Assembly (NCBI RefSeq): GCF_946481715.1 | Contig: NZ_CAMLOV010000254.1 | Location: 1-5,267, forward strand | Direction: 5' to 3' | DNA: 5,267 bases | Origin: an uncultured Mucilaginibacter sp. | Lineage (GTDB): Bacteria; Bacteroidota; Bacteroidia; Sphingobacteriales; Sphingobacteriaceae | Shown: piece by piece, positions 1 to 5,267 of the stretch | Numbering within the stretch: position 1 is the first letter of the stretch | How the letters are laid out: every line of letters starts with the position of its first letter | Translations under genes and position numbers: made by a program | The notes under the pieces: model-generated | What the model was told of the DNA's origin: nothing | Seen by the model: the letters and a program-made list of their open reading frames with translations, nothing else | The model's database searches: none

Positions 1-968
1 AGTGTGCTTAAAAATGCTGATGGTTTATTCCAACGTTCTTTACCGATGCAGAGTAAGGCAGTAACAATACTAAAGCCTACCAATTGCTCCCACACTGCGT
101 ACCATAAACTCGGCCAGTGTCCGCCTACGCTATAGTATTCTACAGGGAAACCCACCAGTTGCCGTACCACAAAAAATAGCGGAAAGCCAATAAACACCAA
201 ACACAGCGCAATGGTGCGCATGGTTTTGCCTGTACCGTAATCGGCATTATTTATCAATTTGCTGCGCGAGGCGATGATCCCCAAAACAAACATGGCTACA
301 TATTGCGCAAAATGCGCTAACTGGAAACCCAGCGGTTTCAATACCCAGCCGACAGGAAAAACAATACGGACAACGTAAGTTATCACCCCAACGCAAATGG
401 CAAAAGCGAGGATCCTGGCTACAGGCGGTACGGGTTTTGAGATCCCTCTGTCATCAACAAACAGGCGGAATAAAGCATAAGCCAGCGTAAACAGCAGCAA
501 GGCGGCCACAAACCATAGCACGCCAAAATCTATCCAGCTATCAAACCCGCCCAGGTATTGCGCATAAGTAATTTTTGGATGGGTGCCTGTATAGTTATAA
601 GGCATAAAACTTAGGAAAGGCGAAAGCACCAACGAATAAAACACCAGCGGCAACCCTAGCCGCAGCAGCCTGTCGGCGATGAATTTGCCTGCTCCCTTTT
701 TATCATAGGATGAGGGAATAAACAGAGCCGATAAGAAAAAGAAGAAGCCCATAAAAAATGCCTGGTTAACAGCAACAAAAGCCGTCATGGGCACAATGGC
801 CTCCAGGAGCGTTGTCTTCTCATTGTAATACCAACTGCCCGGCGCACCGTAAGTAATAACGGCATGGTGCAGTATCACTAATACGGTAAGTACCACTTTT
901 AAATGGTCGATATAAACTATTTTACCTTTTGGTTGCTCGGAGGTAATGGAAGATGGTGTTTCGGGCAT
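1..968 (-). CDS. Acyltransferase-3 family membrane protein, C-terminus cut by window edge
   Basis: Reading from ATG 966-968 toward the left edge gives 322 codons with no stop, so the 3' end is missing; family members are usually about 350-400 residues. The protein is very hydrophobic, with roughly eight candidate membrane segments (about residues 22-40, 62-84, 104-120, 147-170, 186-206, 216-234, 250-270 and 293-309). Family hallmarks seen are an N-terminal Y-I-D-H-L-K segment (19-24) followed by a helix ending in L-H-H-A (33-36), whose His pair matches the usual catalytic site, and an arginine-rich D-R-L-L-R-L motif (99-104) before the next helix. Such enzymes move acetyl or other acyl groups onto sugars or other envelope molecules; the substrate cannot be read here. 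It starts 40 bases after the interrupted hydrolase gene on the same strand, with no Shine-Dalgarno and no convincing promoter between them, so cotranscription is plausible. The family call is solid; the exact role is unknown. Confidence 0.88.
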   Translation of the reverse strand, partial: MPETPSSITSEQPKGKIVYIDHLKVVLTVLVILHHAVITYGAPGSWYYNEKTTLLEAIVPMTAFVAVNQAFFMGFFFFLSALFIPSSYDKKGAGKFIADRLLRLGLPLVFYSLVLSPFLSFMPYNYTGTHPKITYAQYLGGFDSWIDFGVLWFVAALLLFTLAYALFRLFVDDRGISKPVPPVARILAFAICVGVITYVVRIVFPVGWVLKPLGFQLAHFAQYVAMFVLGIIASRSKLINNADYGTGKTMRTIALCLVFIGFPLFFVVRQLVGFPVEYYSVGGHWPSLWYAVWEQLVGFSIVTALLCIGKERWNKPSAFLST

Positions 969-1008
969 TGTTTCTGTAATTTGGCTTAAGTGTCCTAAAA
1001 TACGATGT

Positions 1009-1416
1009 TTATTCTATTTTTACCTTAATGCTGTTTACCCATAAGGCCTCGCGGTCGGCATTTTCCCCGAAATTGCTTAGCAGGTATGCCTTATCAGCTT
1101 TCACAAAGCCTTTAAAAACTTGTTTGCCGTTGGCTATTACGATTACTGGTTTACTTAAATCAACCATCCGGGGGCTTATTTTTAGCGTCGCTTCGGTAAT
1201 GCCGGACGTTTGGAGGGTAAACACATTGCCGTTATAATTGGCTTTAACGGCTGCGCTTTTAAGAGGCCTATAGTAGTCAGACTCGTGCCTTGCTTTATCC
1301 CGTTCGGAAAAGGACTTATCCTTTACCTCAAATGGTTTGTGCCATGTTGCAGCATTTAATGTGGTATCGGCAACAATCGTCATCCAGCCGATAGAATTAT
1401 AGGGGCTGTTCTGCAT
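1009..1416 (-). CDS. C-terminal beta-rich domain of the split hydrolase (separate 135-codon frame)
   Basis: 135 codons from ATG 1414-1416, in the same frame as the hydrolase and beginning two codons after its TAG. There is no signal peptide, so as a separate product it would stay in the cytoplasm, away from the exported enzyme. The second half alternates hydrophobic and polar residues as in a beta sandwich and carries V-D-L-S-K-P-V-I-V-I-A-N-G-K (residues 85-98), then F-K-G-F-V-K. I recall a similar motif in the C-terminal accessory domain of PHB-depolymerase-like hydrolases. The AGGA within the TAG context (AGGA, four bases, then ATG) might allow re-initiation by ribosomes ending at the TAG, but this ATG is more likely an internal Met of the ancestral protein. 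As a free-standing gene it is doubtful; as the missing tail of the upstream frame it is well supported. Confidence 0.55.
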   Translation of the reverse strand: MQNSPYNSIGWMTIVADTTLNAATWHKPFEVKDKSFSERDKARHESDYYRPLKSAAVKANYNGNVFTLQTSGITEATLKISPRMVDLSKPVIVIANGKQVFKGFVKADKAYLLSNFGENADREALWVNSIKVKIE

Positions 1417-1422
1417 CGTTTC

Positions 1423-2352
1423 CTAGTAAATATTTGGCTGATAAGGGTTGCGCACCAGGTCTTTCATAAATTTATCTGCAAAGGGTTCATCTATGCTGAG
1501 GTGCTTGTCGTAATGCTCATAACCTGCATATTCTTTATAAGTGACCTGCCGACTGAACGTTTTTATTGAATCTACTATTTGCCTGGTAACTGCTATTCGC
1601 CGCAACTGGTCCTTATCAGAATGCGCCTCGTAAAGGGGCAGGTTTTGAATATTACGGATATAATAATCGTGCGCGAAAAGATTATAAAACATGGTATTAT
1701 ATGCAACCACGCCGGCAAATTGGTCGGGCTTGTAAACACCGAGACCGATTGCGCCGTCCGCACCGTCTGAATGGCCAAAACTATATACCCTGTTATCATC
1801 AATGTTCAGCACGCGCTTCAGTTCGATAACTATCCGCGTTAAAACTTCGTAAGTTCGATTCCATTGATAAGGTTCGCCGTAATGCTGAATCTGGCCTCCC
1901 CAGGTAAACCCTTTTATTTTGTCACCTATCGGTTGTATTATGATGTAACCCTGCGTTTTTAGCGGATATACCAGGATATCCTCATCCGTATTGCCCAAGG
2001 TATCTATATCTGTAAAATGGCTGATGCTTACAGCCCCGTGCAATACCATTACACAGGCGTTGGGTTTGTTATCATTGTACACAGATGGAATATGTACCCG
2101 CAAAGGGATTTTGCCGATGCGTTCGTCATTGTAGTAAAACAAGTAATTGATGCCCTTCTGCTTTATTTCGGGATAGCCGTGCCAGCCGGCGAGTGATTTA
2201 GCGGCGGAATCGGCACTTACTTTTGCATCTAATCTTAACCGCTCAACCATAACAGGCAACTCGTTTGATGCGGGGAGTTGAGGAAGCTTGGGTTGAGCCC
2301 ATGAGCAACAAGATATGAAGAGGAAAAGAAACAGGTAGAGGTACTTTATCAC
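1423..2352 (-). CDS. Exported alpha/beta-hydrolase (PHB depolymerase / predicted peptidase-like), catalytic part
   Basis: 309 residues from a GTG start (2350-2352). That start is chosen because it gives a proper signal peptide: Lys3, a Leu/Phe-rich core (5-13), then S-C-C-S-W-A-Q (14-20), probably signal peptidase I cleavage near residue 19-20. A lipobox reading (F-I-S-C) is weaker. Alpha/beta-hydrolase features are all present: an oxyanion region V-L-H-G-A (103-107), the nucleophile elbow G-H-S-D-G (193-197) with Ser195, a likely acid Asp246 or Asp248 in H-S-D-K-D, and a likely catalytic His280 in A-G-Y-E-H (276-280). This resembles exported esterases/peptidases of the PHB-depolymerase-like group; the substrate is not determinable. 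No Shine-Dalgarno precedes the start. The csbD terminator lies about 50 bases upstream, so this gene probably has its own promoter. The frame ends at an early TAG that likely removes a C-terminal domain. Confidence 0.85.
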   Translation of the reverse strand: MIKYLYLFLFLFISCCSWAQPKLPQLPASNELPVMVERLRLDAKVSADSAAKSLAGWHGYPEIKQKGINYLFYYNDERIGKIPLRVHIPSVYNDNKPNACVMVLHGAVSISHFTDIDTLGNTDEDILVYPLKTQGYIIIQPIGDKIKGFTWGGQIQHYGEPYQWNRTYEVLTRIVIELKRVLNIDDNRVYSFGHSDGADGAIGLGVYKPDQFAGVVAYNTMFYNLFAHDYYIRNIQNLPLYEAHSDKDQLRRIAVTRQIVDSIKTFSRQVTYKEYAGYEHYDKHLSIDEPFADKFMKDLVRNPYQPNIY

Positions 2353-2405
2353 GTTAATAGGTTTAGGTAATCGACACCGGTTTTGGTGTAACGTTGCTTC
2401 GTTCC

Positions 2406-2434
2406 AAAAATAAAAAAGCCCCGCTATGCAGGGC
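2406..2434 (-). terminator. Intrinsic terminator of the csbD-family gene
   Basis: On the minus strand GCCCTGC-ATA-GCGGGGC forms a 7-bp stem with a 3-base loop, followed directly by TTTTTTATTTTT. The fifth pair is G-U in the minus transcript but would be a C-A mismatch in a plus transcript, and there is no T-run on the plus side. The element is therefore built to stop minus-strand transcription. It lies about 30 bases past the csbD stop and about 50 bases before the hydrolase start, separating the two genes. Confidence 0.85.
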
Positions 2435-2463
2435 CGTTGAATTCTTAAGTAAATTTATGCCGG

Positions 2464-2649
2464 TTACAGGCTGTTTATCCAGTCTACCAACTGCTCTCGG
2501 GTTTTACCCGTTTTTTGTTGGATGCGGCCAAGGGTTTCATCGTCCTTGCCTTCTTCATGCGCCAAATCGTCGTCGGTAAGGTCACCGTAAGCTTGTTTTA
2601 TTTTCCCTTTCAGCTCGTTCCAGCCGCCTTTTAATTCTAACTTATCCAT
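2464..2649 (-). CDS. CsbD-family small stress protein
   Basis: 61 residues, hydrophilic and highly charged, matching the CsbD/YjbJ family in length and pattern: an N-terminal [12 protein letters not shown] (8-19), then [10 protein letters not shown] (20-29), and a C-terminal [14 protein letters not shown] (41-54) before a hydrophobic end. The family is known from general-stress regulons (Bacillus CsbD under sigma B; E. coli YjbJ), but its molecular function is unknown. The ATG at 2647-2649 is chosen over one 28 codons upstream because AAGGAG sits 9 bases before it, the family pattern begins here, and the extra residues would be unlike the family. The gene lies 144 bases after the acs stop with the heptamer inverted repeat between, and it has its own terminator, so it is probably a separate transcript. 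Cytoplasmic. Confidence 0.93.
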   Translation of the reverse strand: MDKLELKGGWNELKGKIKQAYGDLTDDDLAHEEGKDDETLGRIQQKTGKTREQLVDWINSL

Positions 2650-2658
2650 GGTTTGTTT

Positions 2659-2664
2659 CTCCTT
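2659..2664 (-). promoter_or_regulatory. Shine-Dalgarno AAGGAG fixing the csbD start
   Basis: AAGGAG on the minus strand with a 9-base spacer before ATG 2647-2649. It decides the start in favour of the 61-residue form. No other intact gene in this window has a comparable site, which suggests unusually efficient initiation for this small protein. Confidence 0.8.
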
Positions 2665-2712
2665 ATTTAGATATAAAAAGAGAACAGGCGGAGATGGAAT
2701 TGGTTTGGACGA

Positions 2713-2747
2713 GAAGCAAGAAATAAGAGACAAGAATCAAGAAAAAA
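2713..2747 (+). repeat. Degenerate 7-bp tandem array, five units (GARnnnA)
   Basis: Read on the plus strand this stretch divides without gaps into GAAGCAA, GAAATAA, GAGACAA, GAATCAA and GAAAAAA. Every unit begins GA, has a purine third, and ends AA. It is non-coding and lies between csbD and acs. Its facing partner is at 2763-2790. Confidence 0.75.
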
Positions 2748-2785
2748 ACAGAACGACGCTTCTTATCTCTTGATTCTAATCTCTT
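2725..2785. repeat. Inverted repeat, 18-bp arms, 25-base spacer, after acs
   Basis: The arm at 2725-2742 and the arm at 2768-2785 pair at 16 of 18 positions, with the two mismatches adjacent (2731-2732 against 2778-2779). The acs transcript would form a long, A/U-rich hairpin 8 bases after its stop codon. A run of seven T (minus strand) spans the loop and the base of the distal arm rather than following the stem, so this is not a textbook intrinsic terminator. It may protect the acs mRNA 3' end or slow transcription. It arises from the two facing heptamer arrays. Confidence 0.8.
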
Positions 2786-2790
2786 GGCTC
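2763..2790 (-). repeat. Facing 7-bp tandem array, four units (GARnnnA)
   Basis: Read on the minus strand, starting four bases after the acs stop codon, this stretch divides into GAGCCAA, GAGATTA, GAATCAA and GAGATAA; a fifth, decayed unit GAAGCGT follows at 2756-2762. The units follow the same consensus as the plus-strand array at 2713-2747 but in opposite orientation, so the two arrays face each other. Confidence 0.75.
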
Positions 2791-2793
2791 TGT

Positions 2794-4695
2794 TTACAAC
2801 GCCCCCGCCTTTATCTCCTCCACTACAGCCGGATCCAGCATGGTGGATGTATCGCCCAAATTACTTGTGTCGCCCTCGGCTATCTTACGCAAAATCCTGC
2901 GCATGATTTTACCGGAGCGAGTTTTGGGCAAGCCGGTTACAAACTGGATCTTATCCGGTTTGGCTATGGCACCGATGATACGGGCTACCGTCATCATGAT
3001 ATCCTTGCGGGTCAGCTCAGCATCGCCGTGTTGGTTGGGGCATACTACAAAGGCGTACACGCCCTGCCCTTTTATATCGTGCGGGTAACCTACCACGGCG
3101 CTTTCAACAACGGTGCTGTGCATGTTAATTGCGTTCTCTACCTCGGCAGTACCAATGCGGTGGCCAGATACGTTCAGCACGTCATCTACACGACCGGTAA
3201 TACGGTAATAGCCGTCTTCATCACGTAAGCAGCCATCGCCGGTAAAGTATAAGTTTTCGTAAGTGGCAAAATAGGTGGTGCGGCAGCGCTCGTGGTCGCC
3301 ATAAGTGGTGCGTAGCATACCTGGCCATGGGAATTTGATGCACAGGTTACCGCTTACGCCGTTCCCTTCTATCACTTTGCCATTCTCATCAACCAATACC
3401 GGCTGTACACCCGGCAATGGCAATGTGGCATAACCTGGTTTGGTTTTGGTAACGCCCGCAATCGGCGATATCATAAAGCCGCCCGTTTCGGTCTGCCACC
3501 AGGTATCTACAATAGGGCATTTGCCCTGGCCTATCTTTTCATCAAACCAGTGCCAGGCCTCTTCGTTGATTGGCTCGCCTACCGAGCCTAGTTTTTTAAG
3601 CGAACTGAAATCTTTCCCCTTTACCACATCATCGCCAAAGCTCATCAACGAGCGGATAGCTGTTGGTGCGGTATATAATATGTTTACTTTAAATTTCTCC
3701 ACAATATCCCATAAGCGGCCTGCATTGGGGAAGGTTGGTATTCCCTCAAACATCACCGAAGTAGCGCCCTGAGTAAGCGGACCGTAAGCAATATACGAAT
3801 GGCCGGTTATCCAGCCGATATCTGCCGTACAAAAATACACCTCGCCCGGCTGGTATTGGAAAGCATTGCTAAAGGTATAGCCGGTATAAACCATATAACC
3901 GCCGCAGGTATGTACCACACCCTTCGGCTTGCCTGTAGAGCCGGAAGTGTACAGGATGAACAGCATATCCTCGGCGTCCATTTCCTCGGCCGGGCAATCG
4001 GGGTTGCCCTGAGTCTCTACCTTTTTAATTTCATCTTCCCACCATACGTCGCGCCCTTTTATCATGGATACCGGCATCCGGCTGCGAGTTAATACGATCA
4101 CCTTTTTTATCGACGGGCATTGCACCAGCGCATCATCAATTATCCCTTTCAGAGGCACCTCTTTTGTACCGCGGAAACCACCATCGGCAGTTATTACAAT
4201 GTTACATTCGGCATCCTTTATCCTATCAGCAATAGATTGTGCAGAAAAGCCCCCAAACACCACCGAATGGATAGCACCTATACGGGCGCAGGCTAAAACA
4301 GCGATGGCCAACTCGGGCACCATGGGCATGTATATGCAAATACGGTCGCCTTTTTTTGCACCGTTATTTTTGAGCACATTGGCAAACTGGCACACTTTCT
4401 CGTGCAGTTGTTTATAAGTGATTATGCGGTGGTCTTCGGTGGGGTCGTTTGGCTCCCAGATGATGGCGGTGGTATCGCCGTTCTTCTCTAAATGGCGGTC
4501 TAAGCAGTTCTCGGTAATGTTCAGTTTGGCACCTTCAAACCATTTTATTTTTGGTTCTTTAAAGTTCCAGTCTAAAACCTTATCCCACTTCTTTTTCCAT
4601 AAAAAATTATTGGCAATACCTTCCCAAAATTGTTCCGGCTGTTCCACACTCAGGCTGTAGGCCTGTTGGTATTCTTCAAACGACTTAACTTGCAT
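2794..4695 (-). CDS. acs: Acetyl-coenzyme A synthetase (AMP-forming)
   Basis: 633 residues, full length for Acs (usually about 630-655). It activates acetate with ATP to acetyl-AMP and then forms acetyl-CoA, in the cytoplasm. Motifs in order: the phosphate-binding loop Y-T-S-G-S-T-G-K-P-K-G (249-259); T-A-D-I-G-W-I-T-G-H-S (290-300); W-W-Q-T-E-T-G-G (399-406), whose Trp pair is known in Salmonella Acs to restrict the acyl pocket to acetate; Y-F-T-G-D (483-487); the hinge region Y-R-I-T-G-R-V-D-D-V (497-506); and P-K-T-R-S-G-K-I-M-R-R (590-600). Lys596 in the last motif corresponds to the catalytic lysine that is reversibly acetylated in other bacteria. No upstream in-frame ATG exists before 4693-4695 and there is no Shine-Dalgarno. 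The gene is transcribed away from the lipoprotein gene across a 211-bp divergent region and is followed by the inverted repeat. Nothing in the sequence looks broken. Confidence 0.97.
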   Translation of the reverse strand: MQVKSFEEYQQAYSLSVEQPEQFWEGIANNFLWKKKWDKVLDWNFKEPKIKWFEGAKLNITENCLDRHLEKNGDTTAIIWEPNDPTEDHRIITYKQLHEKVCQFANVLKNNGAKKGDRICIYMPMVPELAIAVLACARIGAIHSVVFGGFSAQSIADRIKDAECNIVITADGGFRGTKEVPLKGIIDDALVQCPSIKKVIVLTRSRMPVSMIKGRDVWWEDEIKKVETQGNPDCPAEEMDAEDMLFILYTSGSTGKPKGVVHTCGGYMVYTGYTFSNAFQYQPGEVYFCTADIGWITGHSYIAYGPLTQGATSVMFEGIPTFPNAGRLWDIVEKFKVNILYTAPTAIRSLMSFGDDVVKGKDFSSLKKLGSVGEPINEEAWHWFDEKIGQGKCPIVDTWWQTETGGFMISPIAGVTKTKPGYATLPLPGVQPVLVDENGKVIEGNGVSGNLCIKFPWPGMLRTTYGDHERCRTTYFATYENLYFTGDGCLRDEDGYYRITGRVDDVLNVSGHRIGTAEVENAINMHSTVVESAVVGYPHDIKGQGVYAFVVCPNQHGDAELTRKDIMMTVARIIGAIAKPDKIQFVTGLPKTRSGKIMRRILRKIAEGDTSNLGDTSTMLDPAVVEEIKAGAL

Positions 4696-4764
4696 AGCGA
4701 TGTATAATGGTGGCGTAAATTAGTAATTTTTGTGTTAAGAGGGTAATAAATTTAAGGCTTCTTA

Positions 4765-4782
4765 AAAAAGTTTAAAAAGTTT
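4765..4782. repeat. Tandem 9-bp direct repeat AAAAAGTTT x2
   Basis: Two exact, adjacent copies of AAAAAGTTT at 4765-4773 and 4774-4782, about 70-90 bases upstream of the acs start. It is A/T-rich and could be an UP-like or bent-DNA element or a protein site for the acs promoter, but low complexity could also explain it. Confidence 0.45.
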
Positions 4783-4791
4783 TGAGGCAAA

Positions 4792-4807
4792 TATTCCTGT
4801 TGGAATA
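4792..4807. promoter_or_regulatory. Perfect dyad TATTCC-TGTT-GGAATA in the acs/lipoprotein divergent region
   Basis: A 6-bp perfect inverted repeat with a 4-base centre, about 97 bases from the acs start and 100 bases from the lipoprotein start, almost exactly midway. That symmetry and position suit an operator for a dimeric regulator serving one or both genes. There is no T-run that would make it a terminator. No known regulator consensus is recognised. Confidence 0.4.
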
Positions 4808-4906
4808 AACATTGAGATGATTGTTGCATTGAATAGTAGGATAGAGTCGATGGTTTTCGTAACTTGACATTCATTATTACCGCTTACCAAATCGTATACC
4901 TAACCT

Positions 4907-5267
4907 ATGAATCTAAAACTTTCACACTTTAGAATATCAGCAGCGCTTGCGTTAATTGCTTTATTATGGCTTGCTTCGTGCAAACCGGCAGTTACTAAAA
5001 CATGGCTATATAACGGGATATATAACGATTCCGGTAATTTGGATTTTACGGAAATACTTAATGGCAATGTAAAACAATTAACTATAGGCGACGCAACAAC
5101 CAATGATTTTTACAATGTTCATTTTGATGGTGAGGGGAACATGAGGATGGCTGTAACAAAAAGCACCTACATCTCGATATCGGAATTTACAAGCGATACC
5201 ACAGTTAATACCGACACAGCTATTTATACAATAGGTTACAATAACGTAACCAAAAAGAAAACTATAA
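4907..5267 (+). CDS. Putative lipoprotein of unknown function, C-terminus cut by window edge
   Basis: The reading frame from ATG 4907-4909 is open for 120 codons to the right edge. The N-terminus is a lipoprotein signal: Lys4 and Arg9, a hydrophobic stretch (about 10-22), then the lipobox L-A-S-C (22-25), so Cys25 would be lipidated and the protein anchored in a membrane, probably the outer membrane or periplasm. The lipobox supports this start, although there is no Shine-Dalgarno. The mature part is polar, rich in Thr, Asn and Asp, with alternating patterns typical of beta strands and no cysteine after Cys25. I do not recognise the family; Bacteroidota encode many small lipocalin-like or adhesin-like lipoproteins of this look. 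It is divergent from acs with 211 bp between starts. No clear promoter is seen; a TTGACA at 4864-4869 has no partner at a suitable spacing. Confidence 0.8.
   Translation, partial: MNLKLSHFRISAALALIALLWLASCKPAVTKTWLYNGIYNDSGNLDFTEILNGNVKQLTIGDATTNDFYNVHFDGEGNMRMAVTKSTYISISEFTSDTTVNTDTAIYTIGYNNVTKKKTI

Larger units (their letters stand above)
1009..2352 (-). pseudogene. Alpha/beta-hydrolase gene interrupted by an in-frame TAG (447 codons if read through)
   Basis: This entry joins the next two into the probable ancestral gene. The TAG at 1423-1425 is followed in the same frame by only GAA ACG and then ATG at 1414-1416, and the frame stays open to TAA at 1009-1011. No base insertion or deletion is needed to join the halves. 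From memory of the family, proteins with this catalytic domain often carry a C-terminal beta-rich domain with a 'D-x-x-x-P-V-x-V-x-x-N-G-K' motif, which is what the downstream piece contains. They often have Trp at the junction (Y-W-E/R-T then Tyr and Trp a few residues on), so the TAG probably replaced TGG by a single change at 1424. Because the catalytic domain is intact before the stop, the gene may still give an active shortened enzyme. A sequencing error at 1424 would look identical. Confidence 0.75.

Noticed and set aside
1579..1802. Overlapping short frames on both strands inside the hydrolase gene
   Set aside because: They are out of frame with the catalytic domain, which carries the GHSDG motif, and show no protein-like features of their own.
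2650..2733. A 28-codon upstream extension of the csbD reading frame to an ATG at 2731-2733
   Set aside because: It would place the AAGGAG ribosome site inside the coding region, adds residues unlike the family, and runs into the heptamer repeat.
2750..2763. Small AGAA/TTCT hairpin followed by T7 on the minus strand as the acs terminator
   Set aside because: The stem is only four mostly A/T pairs, too weak for an intrinsic terminator by itself.
2713..2790. CRISPR-like or insertion-sequence end
   Set aside because: The units are contiguous 7-mers without spacers, and there is no transposase, target duplication or cas gene nearby.
2770..4660. Several plus-strand open frames opposite acs (for example 2770-3228, 4064-4417, 4418-4660)
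   Set aside because: They lie antisense to a full-length acs with all motifs intact; none has a recognisable domain or ribosome site.
4747..4754. TAAATTTA on the minus strand as a -7 promoter element of acs
   Set aside because: It misses the final G of TAnnTTTG and has no TTG-like upstream partner; the region is simply A/T-rich.
4900..5103. Minus-strand 67-codon frame opposite the lipoprotein start
   Set aside because: The plus strand encodes a signal peptide and lipobox in a frame open to the edge, which explains the region better.

Overview
The window looks like chromosomal DNA of a Bacteroidota bacterium, most likely of the Sphingobacteriaceae (Mucilaginibacter/Pedobacter type). This is inferred from protein character, from a hydrolase signal peptide ending in 'SWAQ', from the near absence of Shine-Dalgarno sequences before most starts, and from gene content. 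No database search was possible.

Layout, left to right. Positions 1-968 (minus strand) hold most of a multi-pass membrane acyltransferase of the acyltransferase-3 family; its C-terminus lies off the left edge. Positions 1009-2352 (minus strand) hold an exported alpha/beta-hydrolase of the PHB-depolymerase/predicted-peptidase type. One in-frame TAG cuts it into a 309-residue catalytic part and a 135-residue beta-rich C-terminal part. The two parts share a frame and lie only 6 bases apart, so I read this as one 447-codon gene carrying a nonsense mutation (probably TGG to TAG). The acyltransferase follows 40 bases downstream and may share its transcript.

Positions 2464-2649 (minus strand) encode a 61-residue CsbD-family stress protein. 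It has a clear Shine-Dalgarno and an intrinsic terminator (2406-2434). Positions 2794-4695 (minus strand) encode a complete AMP-forming acetyl-CoA synthetase. Between acs and csbD is the oddest non-coding element of the window: two facing arrays of a degenerate 7-base unit (GARnnnA), together forming an 18-bp-arm inverted repeat directly after the acs stop codon.

Positions 4696-4906 are a 211-bp divergent intergenic region with a perfect 6-bp dyad and a tandem 9-mer. From 4907 (plus strand) runs the start of an unrecognised lipoprotein gene that leaves the right edge.

Functionally this is ordinary chromosomal content: acetate activation, a small stress protein, an exported esterase/peptidase-like enzyme and an envelope acyltransferase. 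I see no mobile element, CRISPR array, RNA gene or defence system. The items most worth a second look are the nonsense-split hydrolase and the heptamer-periodic inverted repeat.
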